Assembly: GCF_029360585.1 (NCBI RefSeq)
Contig: NZ_JAQZSJ010000002.1
Span: forward strand, 1 to 64,000
Direction of reading: 5' to 3'
From: Cohnella caldifontis
Lineage (GTDB): Bacteria > Bacillota > Bacilli > Paenibacillales > Paenibacillaceae
DNA: 64,000 nucleotides
Shown here: positions 16,571-25,784 of the stretch, piece by piece
Layout: each line of letters opens with the position of its first letter
How positions within the stretch are numbered: the first letter of the stretch is position 1
Position numbers and translations under genes: made by a program
Notes under the pieces: generated by a model
The model's input: the letters and a program-made list of their open reading frames with translations, nothing else
Databases searched by the model: none
What the model was told of the DNA's origin: nothing

Positions 16571-17734
16571 CTAAATTTTCAAGATGAGAATCAGAAGCGC
16601 CGCGAGGGCCGCGACGCCGGCGCTGATCCCGAACGCGGCCGCCGAGCCGAGCGTCTGCCAGGCGAACCCGGCCCAGATGCTGGCCGGCAGCGCCGCAATG
16701 CCGGTGCAGGCGTTGAACGTCCCCATCGCCGCCCCTCTGCGGCCCTCCGGGACCAGATCGGCGATATACGCTTTCTGGATCCCGTCCGTGAAGGCGTAAT
16801 ACAGCCCGTACAACACGAACAGAATCCAAATCCATGCGACCGTGTCGGCCATTCCGAATCCGAAATAAATCGCGGCGAACAGGAAAAGGCCCGTGATGAG
16901 CACCGGCCGCCTGCCGATGCGGTCCGACAGCGCCCCCACCGGCATGGAGGAAACGCTGCTGACCAGATTGAACGCGAAATACGCCAGCGGGATCAAGGCG
17001 GGTTTCATCCCGACCTGCTGGGCTTGCAGCGCCAAGAACGCATCGGAAAAGTTGGCGGCCGTGAACAGGGAGAACACCAACGTGAACATGACGAAACGCC
17101 GGTCCCATTGCCGGATTCCGATTCGCTGGACTCCCCGTGAGGCTCCCCCGATAACGCGGTCACGCGGCGATCGGCTTCCCCTGTCTTTCAGAAATACGAC
17201 CAGCAGGATCATCGCGAGCCCTCCGGGCACCGCGGACAACCAGAACACCAGCCGGTAATTCCCCTCCGCGAAAGCCAGCACGCCGAACGCGCACAACGGG
17301 CCGAGCGCGGCGCCCAGCGCGTCCATCGCCCTGCGGAAACCGAACGCTTTGCCTCTCTCTTCCTCAGAAGCGGAATCGGCGATGAGCGCATCCCTCGGCG
17401 AGACGCGGATTCCTTTGCCGAATCGATCGGCGAAGCGAATGAGCAGCACCTGGGTCCAGGTACCGCTGATCGCGAAGAAAGGCTTGACCAAGTTCGAGAG
17501 CCCGTAACCGATGCCCATGAACAGCTTCCGCTTGCCCAGCCGGTCGGTCAACAGGCCGGAATACAGCTTGAGCAGACTCGCGACGCTCTCCCCCACGCCT
17601 TCGACGATACCGACTTCCGCGACCTGCAAATGCAGTACGGTGGTCATATACAGCGGCAAGATCGGCATGATCATTTGACCCGACAAATCCGTAAACAAGC
17701 TGACCCAGCCCATGATCCATATCGCGGAGGGCAT
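16571..17734 (-). CDS. MFS transporter
   Basis: About 387 residues with 12 predicted TM helices. The start is set at ATG 17734 (AAGGGCGG upstream), which gives the normal family length; in-frame codons reach back to 17944 but are not hydrophobic. Seen: G-W-V-S-L-F-T-D-L-S-G-Q in helix 1, L-T-D-R-L-G-K-R-K in loop 2-3, R-F-A-D-R-F-G-K-G-I-R-V-S-P-R-D-A-L-I-A-D (near 95-115), and L-S-D-R-I-G-R-R-P in the second half. The R-x-S-P-R-D-A-L motif is shared with a group of uncharacterised Gram-positive and proteobacterial MFS proteins; substrate unknown. Confidence 0.87.
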   Translation of the reverse strand: MPSAIWIMGWVSLFTDLSGQMIMPILPLYMTTVLHLQVAEVGIVEGVGESVASLLKLYSGLLTDRLGKRKLFMGIGYGLSNLVKPFFAISGTWTQVLLIRFADRFGKGIRVSPRDALIADSASEEERGKAFGFRRAMDALGAALGPLCAFGVLAFAEGNYRLVFWLSAVPGGLAMILLVVFLKDRGSRSPRDRVIGGASRGVQRIGIRQWDRRFVMFTLVFSLFTAANFSDAFLALQAQQVGMKPALIPLAYFAFNLVSSVSSMPVGALSDRIGRRPVLITGLFLFAAIYFGFGMADTVAWIWILFVLYGLYYAFTDGIQKAYIADLVPEGRRGAAMGTFNACTGIAALPASIWAGFAWQTLGSAAAFGISAGVAALAALLILILKI

Positions 17735-17983
17735 TCGCCCGCCCTTGAGCCGATGCATGCTGCGTTTCACGCTCCTGCCGTATCCGATCCGCGACGTTCG
17801 GACTTCGGATTTCCTTGCCGCAGCCAGACGATTGATTTTCCGATTACCCGACTCGCTTTGACAAACGCCCGACGGCGCAATCCCATTATACGACGTTTTT
17901 TCCAATTCGCATAAAACGCCCGCAAGCGCGTCGCAAGCTCGCATACGATGGGAAAGGATATCCGGATACCGATAAACGTGACG

Positions 17984-18814
17984 TTAACCGTTCCGTTTTT
18001 TCCGTTTGCGTAAACCGGCCCCCCAAGTAACCGCGATACCCAGGGAAATCGCCGCGAGAACGATCAACAGGATCCCGCCGATCACGGGAATATTGGTCGA
18101 AGCAGCCAGTAGGAATGCGCCCGCCGCCGTCTGGGTCCATTCCGCTCTGCCGAACATGCCTTGAATTTGTTCCCCCAGCAGCTGGCTCATCACGGTTAGC
18201 CCGGCCGCCATGGACGCCAGCGCCAGCGCGGCAATGACCAGGATGAGCGGGATGCCGACGACCGTAAACAGAAGCAGCAGGCAAACCGCGAACAGGATCA
18301 CGCCGGCCAGCAAGCCGATGAGCAGCAGCCGGCCCCAAGATGCGGTTCGGTAGCGATCCGTAAACGCCGCGGCCTTCCGCGAGGCCAGCGAACGGATCAG
18401 GAGCGGGACCAATACCATGAGAAGCGTGCCCGCCAGCTGCAAAGCCGCGATACCGGCGACCATACCTCCACCAATCAGCAAGCTGTTCAGCGTGGCATTA
18501 TCGAATGAAATCGTCAGGATATCGTCGTCAAGCTCCGCGCCCGTATCTTGCCGAAGCTGTCCTCCGACCAACAGAACGAAGCCGTGAACATGGGCCGTCG
18601 AACGGATTCGGAGATCGCCGTTGAACACGACGACCGAACCTTCGACCGTTCCGGCGATATCGGCGTCTCCCCCGATCGCGACGACGTCCCTTACCGTTTG
18701 GTTCTCCGGGACGAGGGCGCCGTGATGCCCGAATACGTTTTGGGCGGATACCGCGGCGGGCAGGAAGAGCAATCCGATCCAGACAAGCAGTATCATCCCC
18801 GGAATCTTTCTCAT
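17984..18814 (-). CDS. Bactofilin-like, polymer-forming membrane protein
   Basis: 276 residues. Signal peptide or TM (residues 5-25), then a short right-handed beta-helix-like segment (about 35-100: repeated G-D-A-D-I-A-G-T-V-E-G-S-V-V-V, G-D-L-R-I-R) resembling polymer-forming/bactofilin repeats, then about four TM helices (110-265). Ends in a Lys/Arg cluster. Such proteins often sit behind an ECF sigma/anti-sigma pair in Firmicutes. ATG 18814 has TAGGAGG upstream. Last gene of the probable operon that starts with the RND gene; role presumably at the envelope. Confidence 0.7.
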   Translation of the reverse strand: MRKIPGMILLVWIGLLFLPAAVSAQNVFGHHGALVPENQTVRDVVAIGGDADIAGTVEGSVVVFNGDLRIRSTAHVHGFVLLVGGQLRQDTGAELDDDILTISFDNATLNSLLIGGGMVAGIAALQLAGTLLMVLVPLLIRSLASRKAAAFTDRYRTASWGRLLLIGLLAGVILFAVCLLLLFTVVGIPLILVIAALALASMAAGLTVMSQLLGEQIQGMFGRAEWTQTAAGAFLLAASTNIPVIGGILLIVLAAISLGIAVTWGAGLRKRKKRNG

Positions 18815-18862
18815 GCGGCTTCCTCCTAAAATAGGGAGTTTGGCGTAGGCAAGCTCTCCCCG

Positions 18863-19348
18863 CTACTCGGTTTCCGATCGAAGCAACCGCCGCAGGGAAA
18901 TCCCGGACAGGAAAATCAGGATCAGCGCCAAGCCGACCGCCCATGCGTACAGAGACGGAGATGAACCGATCCCATCCGAAACCAAATACGCCGCGGCAAT
19001 TGAAATTTTGTACGCCGATTTCCACAGAATCCATACCAGGCCGCCGAACAACTGCCAGACCATGGCCAAACATACGGCGTCCGCCAAGGCGAGCGCCAAC
19101 GCGGAGCGAAACCAAGCACGCGGCGGGAGTTTTCGCCCGATCGCTTGGCGAACGGATTGCTCCAGCTCTGGAGGCGGCTCGATCGCTCCGTAGAAAGAGG
19201 CGGTTAACGCCTGGATCTCCGCTAACTCCCGCAGCGTTTCCGCGCAGGATTCGCAGCTCTCCAGGTGATCGCGGACCTGTATTCGGGTCTTCTCGTCGAT
19301 CTCGTCATCCAAGTAGGCGGACAACCACTCCACGGGATGTTCCATCAT
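18863..19348 (-). CDS. Zinc-finger (zf-HC2) anti-sigma factor
   Basis: 161 residues. The cytoplasmic N-terminus has the zinc-binding anti-sigma motif His28-x3-Cys32-x2-Cys35 (D-H-L-E-S-C-E-S-C). Two or three TM helices follow (about 85-105, 110-125, 135-153). It holds the cognate ECF sigma factor at the membrane until a signal is sensed. The ATG overlaps the sigma stop codon by four bases (19345-19348), the classic arrangement for a sigma/anti-sigma pair. Confidence 0.92.
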   Translation of the reverse strand: MMEHPVEWLSAYLDDEIDEKTRIQVRDHLESCESCAETLRELAEIQALTASFYGAIEPPPELEQSVRQAIGRKLPPRAWFRSALALALADAVCLAMVWQLFGGLVWILWKSAYKISIAAAYLVSDGIGSSPSLYAWAVGLALILIFLSGISLRRLLRSETE

Positions 19349-19872
19349 GCCTCACCCTTCTTCCATTCATTGCGCAGCGCCAGCCGAGCCGCGTTCAGGC
19401 GGGATTTCACGGTACCGAGCGGAATCCTCAGGAAGTCCGCGATTTCCTCGTAGCGGTAACCCTGAACGTCGTGCAAAAGGACTACCTGCCGATGCTCGGC
19501 GCTCAACGATTCCATCGCTTCGGTCAAAGCCGTTCGCCATTCGGCGTTCCGGTCGGTCTTGTCGGCGGTTTCCGACGGAACGTCTCTGACCGCTTGGCGT
19601 TCCTTTTTGCGCCGATTCAAGCGATCCACGCACGCATGGTTCGCGATTTTCATGATCCAGGAAGCGAAAGCGTAATCGGACCCCAGCCCGGACAAGGAGC
19701 GATAAGCTTTGATAAACGTTTCCTGGGCGGCATCCTCCGCTTCCTGCCGGTCGCCGAGCATTCCGTACGCGTATCGGAAGACGGGGCCTTGAAAACGGCG
19801 CACGAGCTCCGTGAACGCATCCGGGTTTCCGCGCCTCGCTTCCATGACGTAACCGTGCAACTCCTCGTCCAT
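19345..19872 (-). CDS. ECF sigma factor (SigW-like)
   Basis: 175 residues. Region 2 (about 22-92) includes D-A-F-T-E-L-V-R-R-F, Y-G-M-L-G-D-R-Q-E-A-E-D-A-A-Q-E-T-F-I-K-A-Y; region 4 (about 118-170) includes L-P/S-A-E-H-R-Q-V-V-L-L and Y-E-E-I-A-D-F-L-R-I-P-L-G-T-V-K-S-R. ATG 19872 with AAAGGA upstream. It starts six bases after the DedA-PAP2 stop and overlaps the anti-sigma gene, so all are one transcript. Likely controls envelope stress genes, including this operon, though I did not find a convincing ECF promoter upstream. Confidence 0.92.
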   Translation of the reverse strand: MDEELHGYVMEARRGNPDAFTELVRRFQGPVFRYAYGMLGDRQEAEDAAQETFIKAYRSLSGLGSDYAFASWIMKIANHACVDRLNRRKKERQAVRDVPSETADKTDRNAEWRTALTEAMESLSAEHRQVVLLHDVQGYRYEEIADFLRIPLGTVKSRLNAARLALRNEWKKGEA

Positions 19873-19878
19873 GGCCGA

Positions 19879-21180
19879 TCAGTCCTTTTTGAATCCGCGC
19901 ATCATCCGGAACGCTTCGAGCAGCATCACGTTCAAGCTGAGCCACACCCCGCCGAATGCATAACCGGCCGTTACGTCGCTGGGATACTCTTCGTTCGAGT
20001 AGACCCGGCTGATGCCGAGAATCAGGCAGACGATCACGACGGCCGATACGGCGGCAAACCGGAAAAAAAAGTTGCCATAATGGCGAAACAGCAGATAAGC
20101 CGCGAAACCGTAAATCGCAAGAGCCAACATCGTATGGTCGCTCGGAAACGTCGGGCCGTAAGCCGCTCCCGCCGGACCGATCCGGTGAAACGAGTACCGA
20201 AGCGCCGCATTCAGCGCCCAACCGCCCGCCGCCATGAATACCAAATGAAGCAGCTCCAGTCGTCTGTCCTGCCCTCTCAAAGCGATCCATAGGCCGGTTG
20301 CCGCAATGACGGGCGCAAAGTAGACGGCCGTTCCGAACGCCGAGATCCGAATCGCGGGTTCGGTCCAACCCGAAGCGAAGATCTGATGGACGATATAGAC
20401 CGTGATGTCATCGAACGAACCGAATTCTTGCGCGAGGAAATCCTGCACGACGCCGATGAGCCACGAGAAGAAAGCCACGAAAACGGCGAATGCGGATACG
20501 ACGATCAGCCTCACCCTGCCCAGCGACCGGTATCGGGCCACCCCCAGGTTCAAAAGACGGACCAGTCCGGTTTTCAGCGTCTCTCTCTTCTTGCGATACA
20601 AGTATACCGTTAAATAGGCGAGCAGCGTGAACAAACCCGTGAGCAGCATATACCGGTTGACGGTATGGTGGTATTTCTCCCATTCCGGCCCGAGCAACCG
20701 GCCGAGCGAAATAAAAAGACTGACCCACAGGAAAGCGCCGGGAAACGCGAAGCCGACGTACTTGCGATACGGCAGCCGGGTGATGCCCGAGAACAAGCCG
20801 GTCAGATGGCGGACGCCGGGAATGAAATACGCGACCAGCAGCAGCTTGTTGCCGTATCGTCCGTACCAGCGGGAGACGCTGTTCAGCTTCTCCGGTCCGA
20901 AGTGGAACCGGGATCCGTATTTTTCGAAGAAAGGCTTGCCGAGCCGATAGCCGATCCCATAGGAGATCGTCATTCCGATGCAGGAACCGATGCCGGCCAC
21001 CAGAATGCTGAGCAGCCAATCCAGTTGGCCCTGGTATACGATGAGTCCGGCATAGGTCATGATGAACTCCCCGGGGAGCGGCAGCGCGATCAGCTCCAGC
21101 ATCAAGGCGAGGAATAGAACCCAATACCCGTATTGCTCCAGCAAATGGGTAAATAATCCCGTGAAATCGAAGACGTTCAT
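19879..21180 (-). CDS. DedA/PAP2 fusion membrane protein
   Basis: 433 residues. The N-terminal half (about 15-200) is a DedA/VTT domain: L-P-L-P-G-E-F-I-M near 35, G-x-x-x-G-Y-x-x-G, and F-I-P-G-V-R-H-L-T-G-L-x-x-G near 105-118, as in undecaprenyl-phosphate flippases. The C-terminal half (about 215-425) is a PAP2-type phosphatase domain with F-P-S-D-H-T (near 345) and S-R-V-Y-S-N-E-E-Y-P-S-D (near 389-400). In the canonical third motif S-R-x5-H-x3-D the His is the nucleophile; here it is Glu (near 396), and the first motif K-x6-R-P is also degraded, so hydrolysis is doubtful. ATG 21180 with AGGGGCGAGG upstream. Operonic with RND and sigma genes. Confidence 0.88.
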   Translation of the reverse strand: MNVFDFTGLFTHLLEQYGYWVLFLALMLELIALPLPGEFIMTYAGLIVYQGQLDWLLSILVAGIGSCIGMTISYGIGYRLGKPFFEKYGSRFHFGPEKLNSVSRWYGRYGNKLLLVAYFIPGVRHLTGLFSGITRLPYRKYVGFAFPGAFLWVSLFISLGRLLGPEWEKYHHTVNRYMLLTGLFTLLAYLTVYLYRKKRETLKTGLVRLLNLGVARYRSLGRVRLIVVSAFAVFVAFFSWLIGVVQDFLAQEFGSFDDITVYIVHQIFASGWTEPAIRISAFGTAVYFAPVIAATGLWIALRGQDRRLELLHLVFMAAGGWALNAALRYSFHRIGPAGAAYGPTFPSDHTMLALAIYGFAAYLLFRHYGNFFFRFAAVSAVVIVCLILGISRVYSNEEYPSDVTAGYAFGGVWLSLNVMLLEAFRMMRGFKKD

Positions 21181-21202
21181 CTCCTCGCCCCTTCTCATCT
21201 CT

Positions 21203-24200
21203 TTATATCGACAAACGTTGCTCCGTCTTCATGCTTTTGCCGTGCATCCATTCATAGAGCATCGGGATAACGGCGAAGCTGTTCAGCGTAGAGGTCACCA
21301 TGCCTCCGATGACCACGATCCCGAGCACTTGGGAGACGACCGTGTCCGAGCTGCGGGAAAGCGCGAGCGGCAGCAAGGTTAGGACAGTCGTTCCGGCGGT
21401 CATGAAGATCGGCCTCACCCTCGACAAGGCTCCCTGGAACACGGCTTCGCGCAGGTCCATCCCTTCCCTGCGATTGCGCTCGATTTTGTCGATCATGACG
21501 ATCCCGTTCGTCACGACGATGCCGGTCAACATCAGCGCTCCGGCGAGCGCGGCCAGGTTCCACTGTCCCCTGTCCGCGTACAAGGCAAGCACGACGCCCG
21601 ATAATGCCATCGGGATGCTGAGAAGGACGGCCAGCGGTGCCTTCCAGCCTTTGAACAGGAAGCTGACGATGAGCAGCACGAGTACGATGGACACGAGAAT
21701 GGCGATCGTCATTTCCATGGCCATCTCCCCGACCTGCTGCGTGATGCCTCCCGTGGTATACGTCACTCCGGCCGGCAACACGAGGCCTTTCAAAGTGTTT
21801 TGCACCGTTCTGGCCACCCCGCTGACGTCGCCGGAGGTGATTTGGGCGGTGACTACGGCATAAGGCTGCCCGTCCCGCTCTTGAATCGCGGTCACGGCGT
21901 CGCTCGTGCGGATCGCGGCCAGCTGGTCGAATCGATAAACCGCGCCGCTTGTTCCCGTAAAGGTTTCGGCGCCCAGCGATGCCATCAGCCGTTCGGGGGC
22001 ATAGACCGGCACTTCGCCGCCGCCCTGCGGGCCGGACCCCGCATTGTCCAAATAGACATCGACCGGAATCGGCCCTGCTGCAGCCGGGACCTCGAAATCC
22101 TTCGCCTTGGCCAAGTACCGGTTCAGCACTTGGTTCAAATCCGCTTCGGAGACGCCTGCGCTCCGAACTTTGTCCGCGTCGATCACGATATCGTATTTCG
22201 GGTTTCCGTTCGTCAAATCCGCTTTCCCGTCTACGCTCAGCCCCCGGATGCCGGACAGGCCGGTGCGTACCGTCCGGGCCGCGTCGTCCAGCGTACGGGC
22301 ATCCGCTCCGCTCAGCATGATTTTCATTTGCGAATCGTCGCCGGCGATATTTTGGTTCGTCACCGTGATCACGGCGATTTTCGAAACAGCCGGCAAAGCG
22401 CTTTGCATGGAGCTAATAAAAGAATTCGCTTCTTTCTCGTTTTTTAACTCCACCGACAGGTTGGCCACGTTCGCTTTCTGGATATACCCGCCCCCTTGAT
22501 CGAACACGTCGTCCGCCTGAGGCGTGAACGAGGAGCCGAACGTCGAGGAGAACGAAGCGACCCGCGGATCGCTTCGAAGCACGGCTTCCACCTTGCGGAC
22601 TTCCCGGTCCACGACCGGCAGCGGACTGCCTTGCGGCAGTTCTAATTTGATCGCGGCCTGCCCCGTCGCCGAAGCCGGCAGCAAATTGAACGGTAACCGC
22701 GTCGCGAATCCTGCGGCGGCGAGGAACACGATCAGGGAAATCGCGGCCGCCGTCTTCTTGTGCCGAAGCGCGGCGGACAGCAACGGCTTCATGACGGGCT
22801 CCAGCGTGACCGTCTTGCCTTTCGGTTCTCTCCAACCCCTATACGCCAACGTCGGAATGACGAGCATCGCCGTCAGGAAGGAGACGGCGAGCGCAATGAC
22901 GACGGACCAAGCGAATCCGGAATACGAAGCCCCGACGATTCCGCCGACCAAGGCAATCGGCGCATAGACGGCAATCGTCGTGGCTGTCGATCCGAGAATG
23001 GCCGGAAGCATTTCCGCAGCGGAAGAAGCGAGTACCCGCAGCCGAGGCTCGCCTGTCCGCTCTTGCACTCTCCGGTACATATTGTCCATGATGACGATGG
23101 CATCGTCCACGATGCGTCCCATGGCGACGATCAAGCCGGACACGGTCAAAATGTTCAGCGAGACGCCCATCGATTTTAGGACGGCCGTAGCGGCCAGCAA
23201 GGAGATCGGCAAAGATACGGCGATCAGCAAGGTAGAACGGACGTCCCGGAAGAAGAACAGCACGCACAGCATGGAGAACAGGCAGCCCAAGATCCCTTCG
23301 CGAACGAGACCGAGCAGCGAAGCGTTCAACTCAAACGCCCGGTCCAGCAGAAGGTTCATGGAGACGTCTCCGTTTTCGACGGCCGAGAGGCCGGCCACGC
23401 GGTCCTTCACTTGACGGGCTACGGTCGTGATGTTGGCGGACGGCGATTTGACGACTTGGATCAGCACGCTCGCTTTTCCGTCCGTCCGGGCGACCGTTTT
23501 GACGTCATTCAGCGACTTCCCGAGATCCGCGACCGCCGTTAGCGGCACGCTGTCCCCTTTCGAATTCCGGATCGGCAAGCTTTTCAATCGTTCTTCGCTC
23601 GAATCCCATCCGACGATCCGGATCGGCAAGGAAGCTTTCACGTTCGCGGCATAGCCTTGAAGGACGGGAAGCGACGCCGCGACGGATTTGTTGAAATCGT
23701 CCACGGTCAAGCCGTATTTCGCCAGATCCGGATTGCGGAGCGTAACGACGTACCCGCTCTTCGCTCCCCCAACGGTCTGGACGTCGGAGACGCCGGGCAC
23801 GCTTTTCAATTGCCGGACGATCTCCGCCTGAACCGTGGATTGCAAGGCGACATCGTCGACTCGGTTGCCGTTCGATGTCAAACTGTAACTTAAGATGGGA
23901 AAAGAGCTGCTGGTCAGGCGCGTAACCGAAGGCGGATTGACGCCCGTCGGCAAGCCCGCTTCGGAGACCGCTTGCTTGATTTGGTTCTCCGCTTTGGCCA
24001 TATCGAAGTCCATCGGGTAATACAGGTTCATCAGCAGCCCGCCGTCGTACGACGTCGTCTCGATGTCGGCGATTCCGTCCGTCGCGCGGATCGCGTCTTC
24101 GAGAGGCGCCGCGACGTCCCTTTGAATTTGGTCCGCCTGCAGGGACGAGGCCCGCAACGAAACCATGAGCGTCGTATTGTCGATGCCGGGGAGATAGTCT

Positions 24201-24304
24201 CGCTTCATTTGGACGGCGGCGTAAACGCCCCAAGCCAGGATCATGACCAAAATGACGATGAGGACGGCGGCTCGCTGCATGACGGTTTCGATCCATTTGT
24301 TCAT
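21203..24304 (-). CDS. RND family efflux pump (SwrC/AcrB-like)
   Basis: 1033 residues, the standard length. Starts at ATG 24304 (AAAGGGG nine bases upstream) with M-N-K-W-I-E-T; readings further upstream run into the terminator of the previous gene. TM1 about 12-30; proton-relay pair in G-R-I-V-D-D-A-I-V-I-M-D-N (Asp-Asp near 400), the expected place without an insert. The pump exports amphiphilic compounds or lipids across the membrane. It precedes the DedA-PAP2 gene by 22 bp, so it is probably the first gene of the sigma-factor operon. No membrane fusion partner is present. Confidence 0.9.
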   Translation of the reverse strand: MNKWIETVMQRAAVLIVILVMILAWGVYAAVQMKRDYLPGIDNTTLMVSLRASSLQADQIQRDVAAPLEDAIRATDGIADIETTSYDGGLLMNLYYPMDFDMAKAENQIKQAVSEAGLPTGVNPPSVTRLTSSSFPILSYSLTSNGNRVDDVALQSTVQAEIVRQLKSVPGVSDVQTVGGAKSGYVVTLRNPDLAKYGLTVDDFNKSVAASLPVLQGYAANVKASLPIRIVGWDSSEERLKSLPIRNSKGDSVPLTAVADLGKSLNDVKTVARTDGKASVLIQVVKSPSANITTVARQVKDRVAGLSAVENGDVSMNLLLDRAFELNASLLGLVREGILGCLFSMLCVLFFFRDVRSTLLIAVSLPISLLAATAVLKSMGVSLNILTVSGLIVAMGRIVDDAIVIMDNMYRRVQERTGEPRLRVLASSAAEMLPAILGSTATTIAVYAPIALVGGIVGASYSGFAWSVVIALAVSFLTAMLVIPTLAYRGWREPKGKTVTLEPVMKPLLSAALRHKKTAAAISLIVFLAAAGFATRLPFNLLPASATGQAAIKLELPQGSPLPVVDREVRKVEAVLRSDPRVASFSSTFGSSFTPQADDVFDQGGGYIQKANVANLSVELKNEKEANSFISSMQSALPAVSKIAVITVTNQNIAGDDSQMKIMLSGADARTLDDAARTVRTGLSGIRGLSVDGKADLTNGNPKYDIVIDADKVRSAGVSEADLNQVLNRYLAKAKDFEVPAAAGPIPVDVYLDNAGSGPQGGGEVPVYAPERLMASLGAETFTGTSGAVYRFDQLAAIRTSDAVTAIQERDGQPYAVVTAQITSGDVSGVARTVQNTLKGLVLPAGVTYTTGGITQQVGEMAMEMTIAILVSIVLVLLIVSFLFKGWKAPLAVLLSIPMALSGVVLALYADRGQWNLAALAGALMLTGIVVTNGIVMIDKIERNRREGMDLREAVFQGALSRVRPIFMTAGTTVLTLLPLALSRSSDTVVSQVLGIVVIGGMVTSTLNSFAVIPMLYEWMHGKSMKTEQRLSI

Positions 24305-24349
24305 GTTCGGATGCCCCTTTGATCTTTGGATAGTCGAAAGGACAACGCG

Positions 24350-24365
24350 GAACTCCGAAAAGTTC
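24350..24365. promoter_or_regulatory. Small palindrome upstream of the RND/sigma operon
   Basis: GAACT-ccgaaa-AGTTC, 46 bp before the RND start and downstream of the preceding terminator. It could be a repressor operator, but its short arms could also arise by chance. Confidence 0.25.
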
Positions 24366-24389
24366 ATCCGCCGAAAAAAATATTTCGAA

Positions 24390-24424
24390 AAAACGAAAAC
24401 GCCGGAACCCGTTCCCGGCGTTTT
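24390..24424 (-). terminator. Terminator of the lactate oxidase-family gene
   Basis: Stem AAAACGCCGG (24396-24405) and CCGGCGTTTT (24415-24424), followed on the minus strand by CGTTTTTT. It directly follows the stop codon at 24430. Confidence 0.88.
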
Positions 24425-24429
24425 GCTGT

Positions 24430-25611
24430 CTAACCATGATCCCGTATGTCCCAAATCAAGGAGCGGTCGACGTCCTTGATGCCGCATTTGCCGGAGATCG
24501 CGAGTTGCAATTCCGTCTCGGCCAATAGATTCGAAAGCACCTGCTCCACCCCGGCCTGTCCGGCGACAGCCAATCCGTAAATATAGGGCCGGCCGATCTG
24601 CACGGCATGCGCCCCGAGGGCGATCGCTTTCAGGATATCCGCGCCGCGGCGGAATCCCCCGTCGATGAGCAGCGGGACTTTCCCGTTCACCGCTTCCGCC
24701 ACTTCCGGCAACGCCTCGATCGTGCCGATGGCTCCGTCGAGCTGACGGCCGCCGTGATTGGAGACGACGATCCCGTCGGCCCCGTGCTCCATGGCCAGCA
24801 GCGCATCGGCCGGATGGGTGATGCCCTTGAGCAGCAGCGGCAGCTTTGTCCATTCCCGGATTTTCCGGAACTGCTTCCACGTCAGCAGCGTGTTGTTCCC
24901 TTCATCCAGCGCCTTCTCTACCGCCGCTTTCAAATTTTCCTCGGGCGGCTCCTTCAATTGCGCGCGAAATACCGGGTCCGTGAAATAATTGGCCATTCCG
25001 TGTCCTTCCAGAAACGGCAAGTACGCGTTCCGCAGGTCCGTCTCGCGCCAACCGAGCAGCGTCGAATCGACGGTCATGACGATCGCGGAGTACCCCGCCG
25101 CTTCTGCCCGGCGAATGAAGCTTTGGCTCAGTTCTTCGTTTTTCGGCGGGTACAGTTGAAACCATCGCAGGGCGTCCCCCATGATATCCGCGATACGTTC
25201 CATATCCGTGCTGGCCACGTTGCTGAGCACATAGGGGACGCCCAGCTTCGCCGCGGCTTTGGCAACGGCTTTCTCCGCCTCCGGATGGAAAATGGAGTTG
25301 ACTCCGATCGGAGCCAGCAAGAAAGGAACTTCGATCCGCTTGCCGAACAACTCGACGCCGAGATCCCTTTCGGAGACGTCGCAGCAAATCCGGGGACGAA
25401 TGCGGTATCGCCGGAACCCGTCGCGATTCGCTTGCATCGTTTCCCCCGAGCCGGCTCCCCCGTGTACGTACCCGAAAGGTCCCGCGGCAAGCTTTTCCCT
25501 CGCCTTCTGTTCCCATTCCTCGAAAGACAGCGGGAAAACCGGGCCGGATCCGTAACCGCCTCGGTACAAAGCCATTTGGATTTCTTCGCCGTGCTTCAAA
25601 TCGCTGATCAC
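24430..25611 (-). CDS. FMN-dependent alpha-hydroxy acid oxidase family (lactate 2-monooxygenase-like)
   Basis: 393 residues, cytoplasmic TIM-barrel flavoprotein that oxidises 2-hydroxy acids such as lactate. Seen: Y-V-H-G-G-A-G-S-G-E-T (about 48-58), A-P-I-G-V (FMN contact, near 100), L-S-N-V-A-S-T (near 130), catalytic S-N-H-G-G-R-Q-L-D (near 285-293) and L-I-D-G-G-F-R-R-G-A-D-I (FMN phosphate, near 312). Y-x-G-G-Y-G-S-G-P at the N-terminus is typical of the lactate 2-monooxygenase branch. GTG 25611 with GGAGG eight bases upstream fits; ATG 25575 is the alternative start. Stand-alone gene. Confidence 0.87.
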   Translation of the reverse strand: MISDLKHGEEIQMALYRGGYGSGPVFPLSFEEWEQKAREKLAAGPFGYVHGGAGSGETMQANRDGFRRYRIRPRICCDVSERDLGVELFGKRIEVPFLLAPIGVNSIFHPEAEKAVAKAAAKLGVPYVLSNVASTDMERIADIMGDALRWFQLYPPKNEELSQSFIRRAEAAGYSAIVMTVDSTLLGWRETDLRNAYLPFLEGHGMANYFTDPVFRAQLKEPPEENLKAAVEKALDEGNNTLLTWKQFRKIREWTKLPLLLKGITHPADALLAMEHGADGIVVSNHGGRQLDGAIGTIEALPEVAEAVNGKVPLLIDGGFRRGADILKAIALGAHAVQIGRPYIYGLAVAGQAGVEQVLSNLLAETELQLAISGKCGIKDVDRSLIWDIRDHG

Positions 25612-25784
25612 CTTCCGTTCCTCCGCCGAACGGCCCTTATTATGGCTGACGGAAACCCGCTTTATGCCGGAACGCGCAGGCGTGCGGCAGCCGGGTGAAA
25701 CCGTCGGCCGTATCCGGTATAAAATCGGAAGGGACGTGACAGCTTACGGGAAGTTTCCAATCCAACGGACGGGCGGAGATCACC

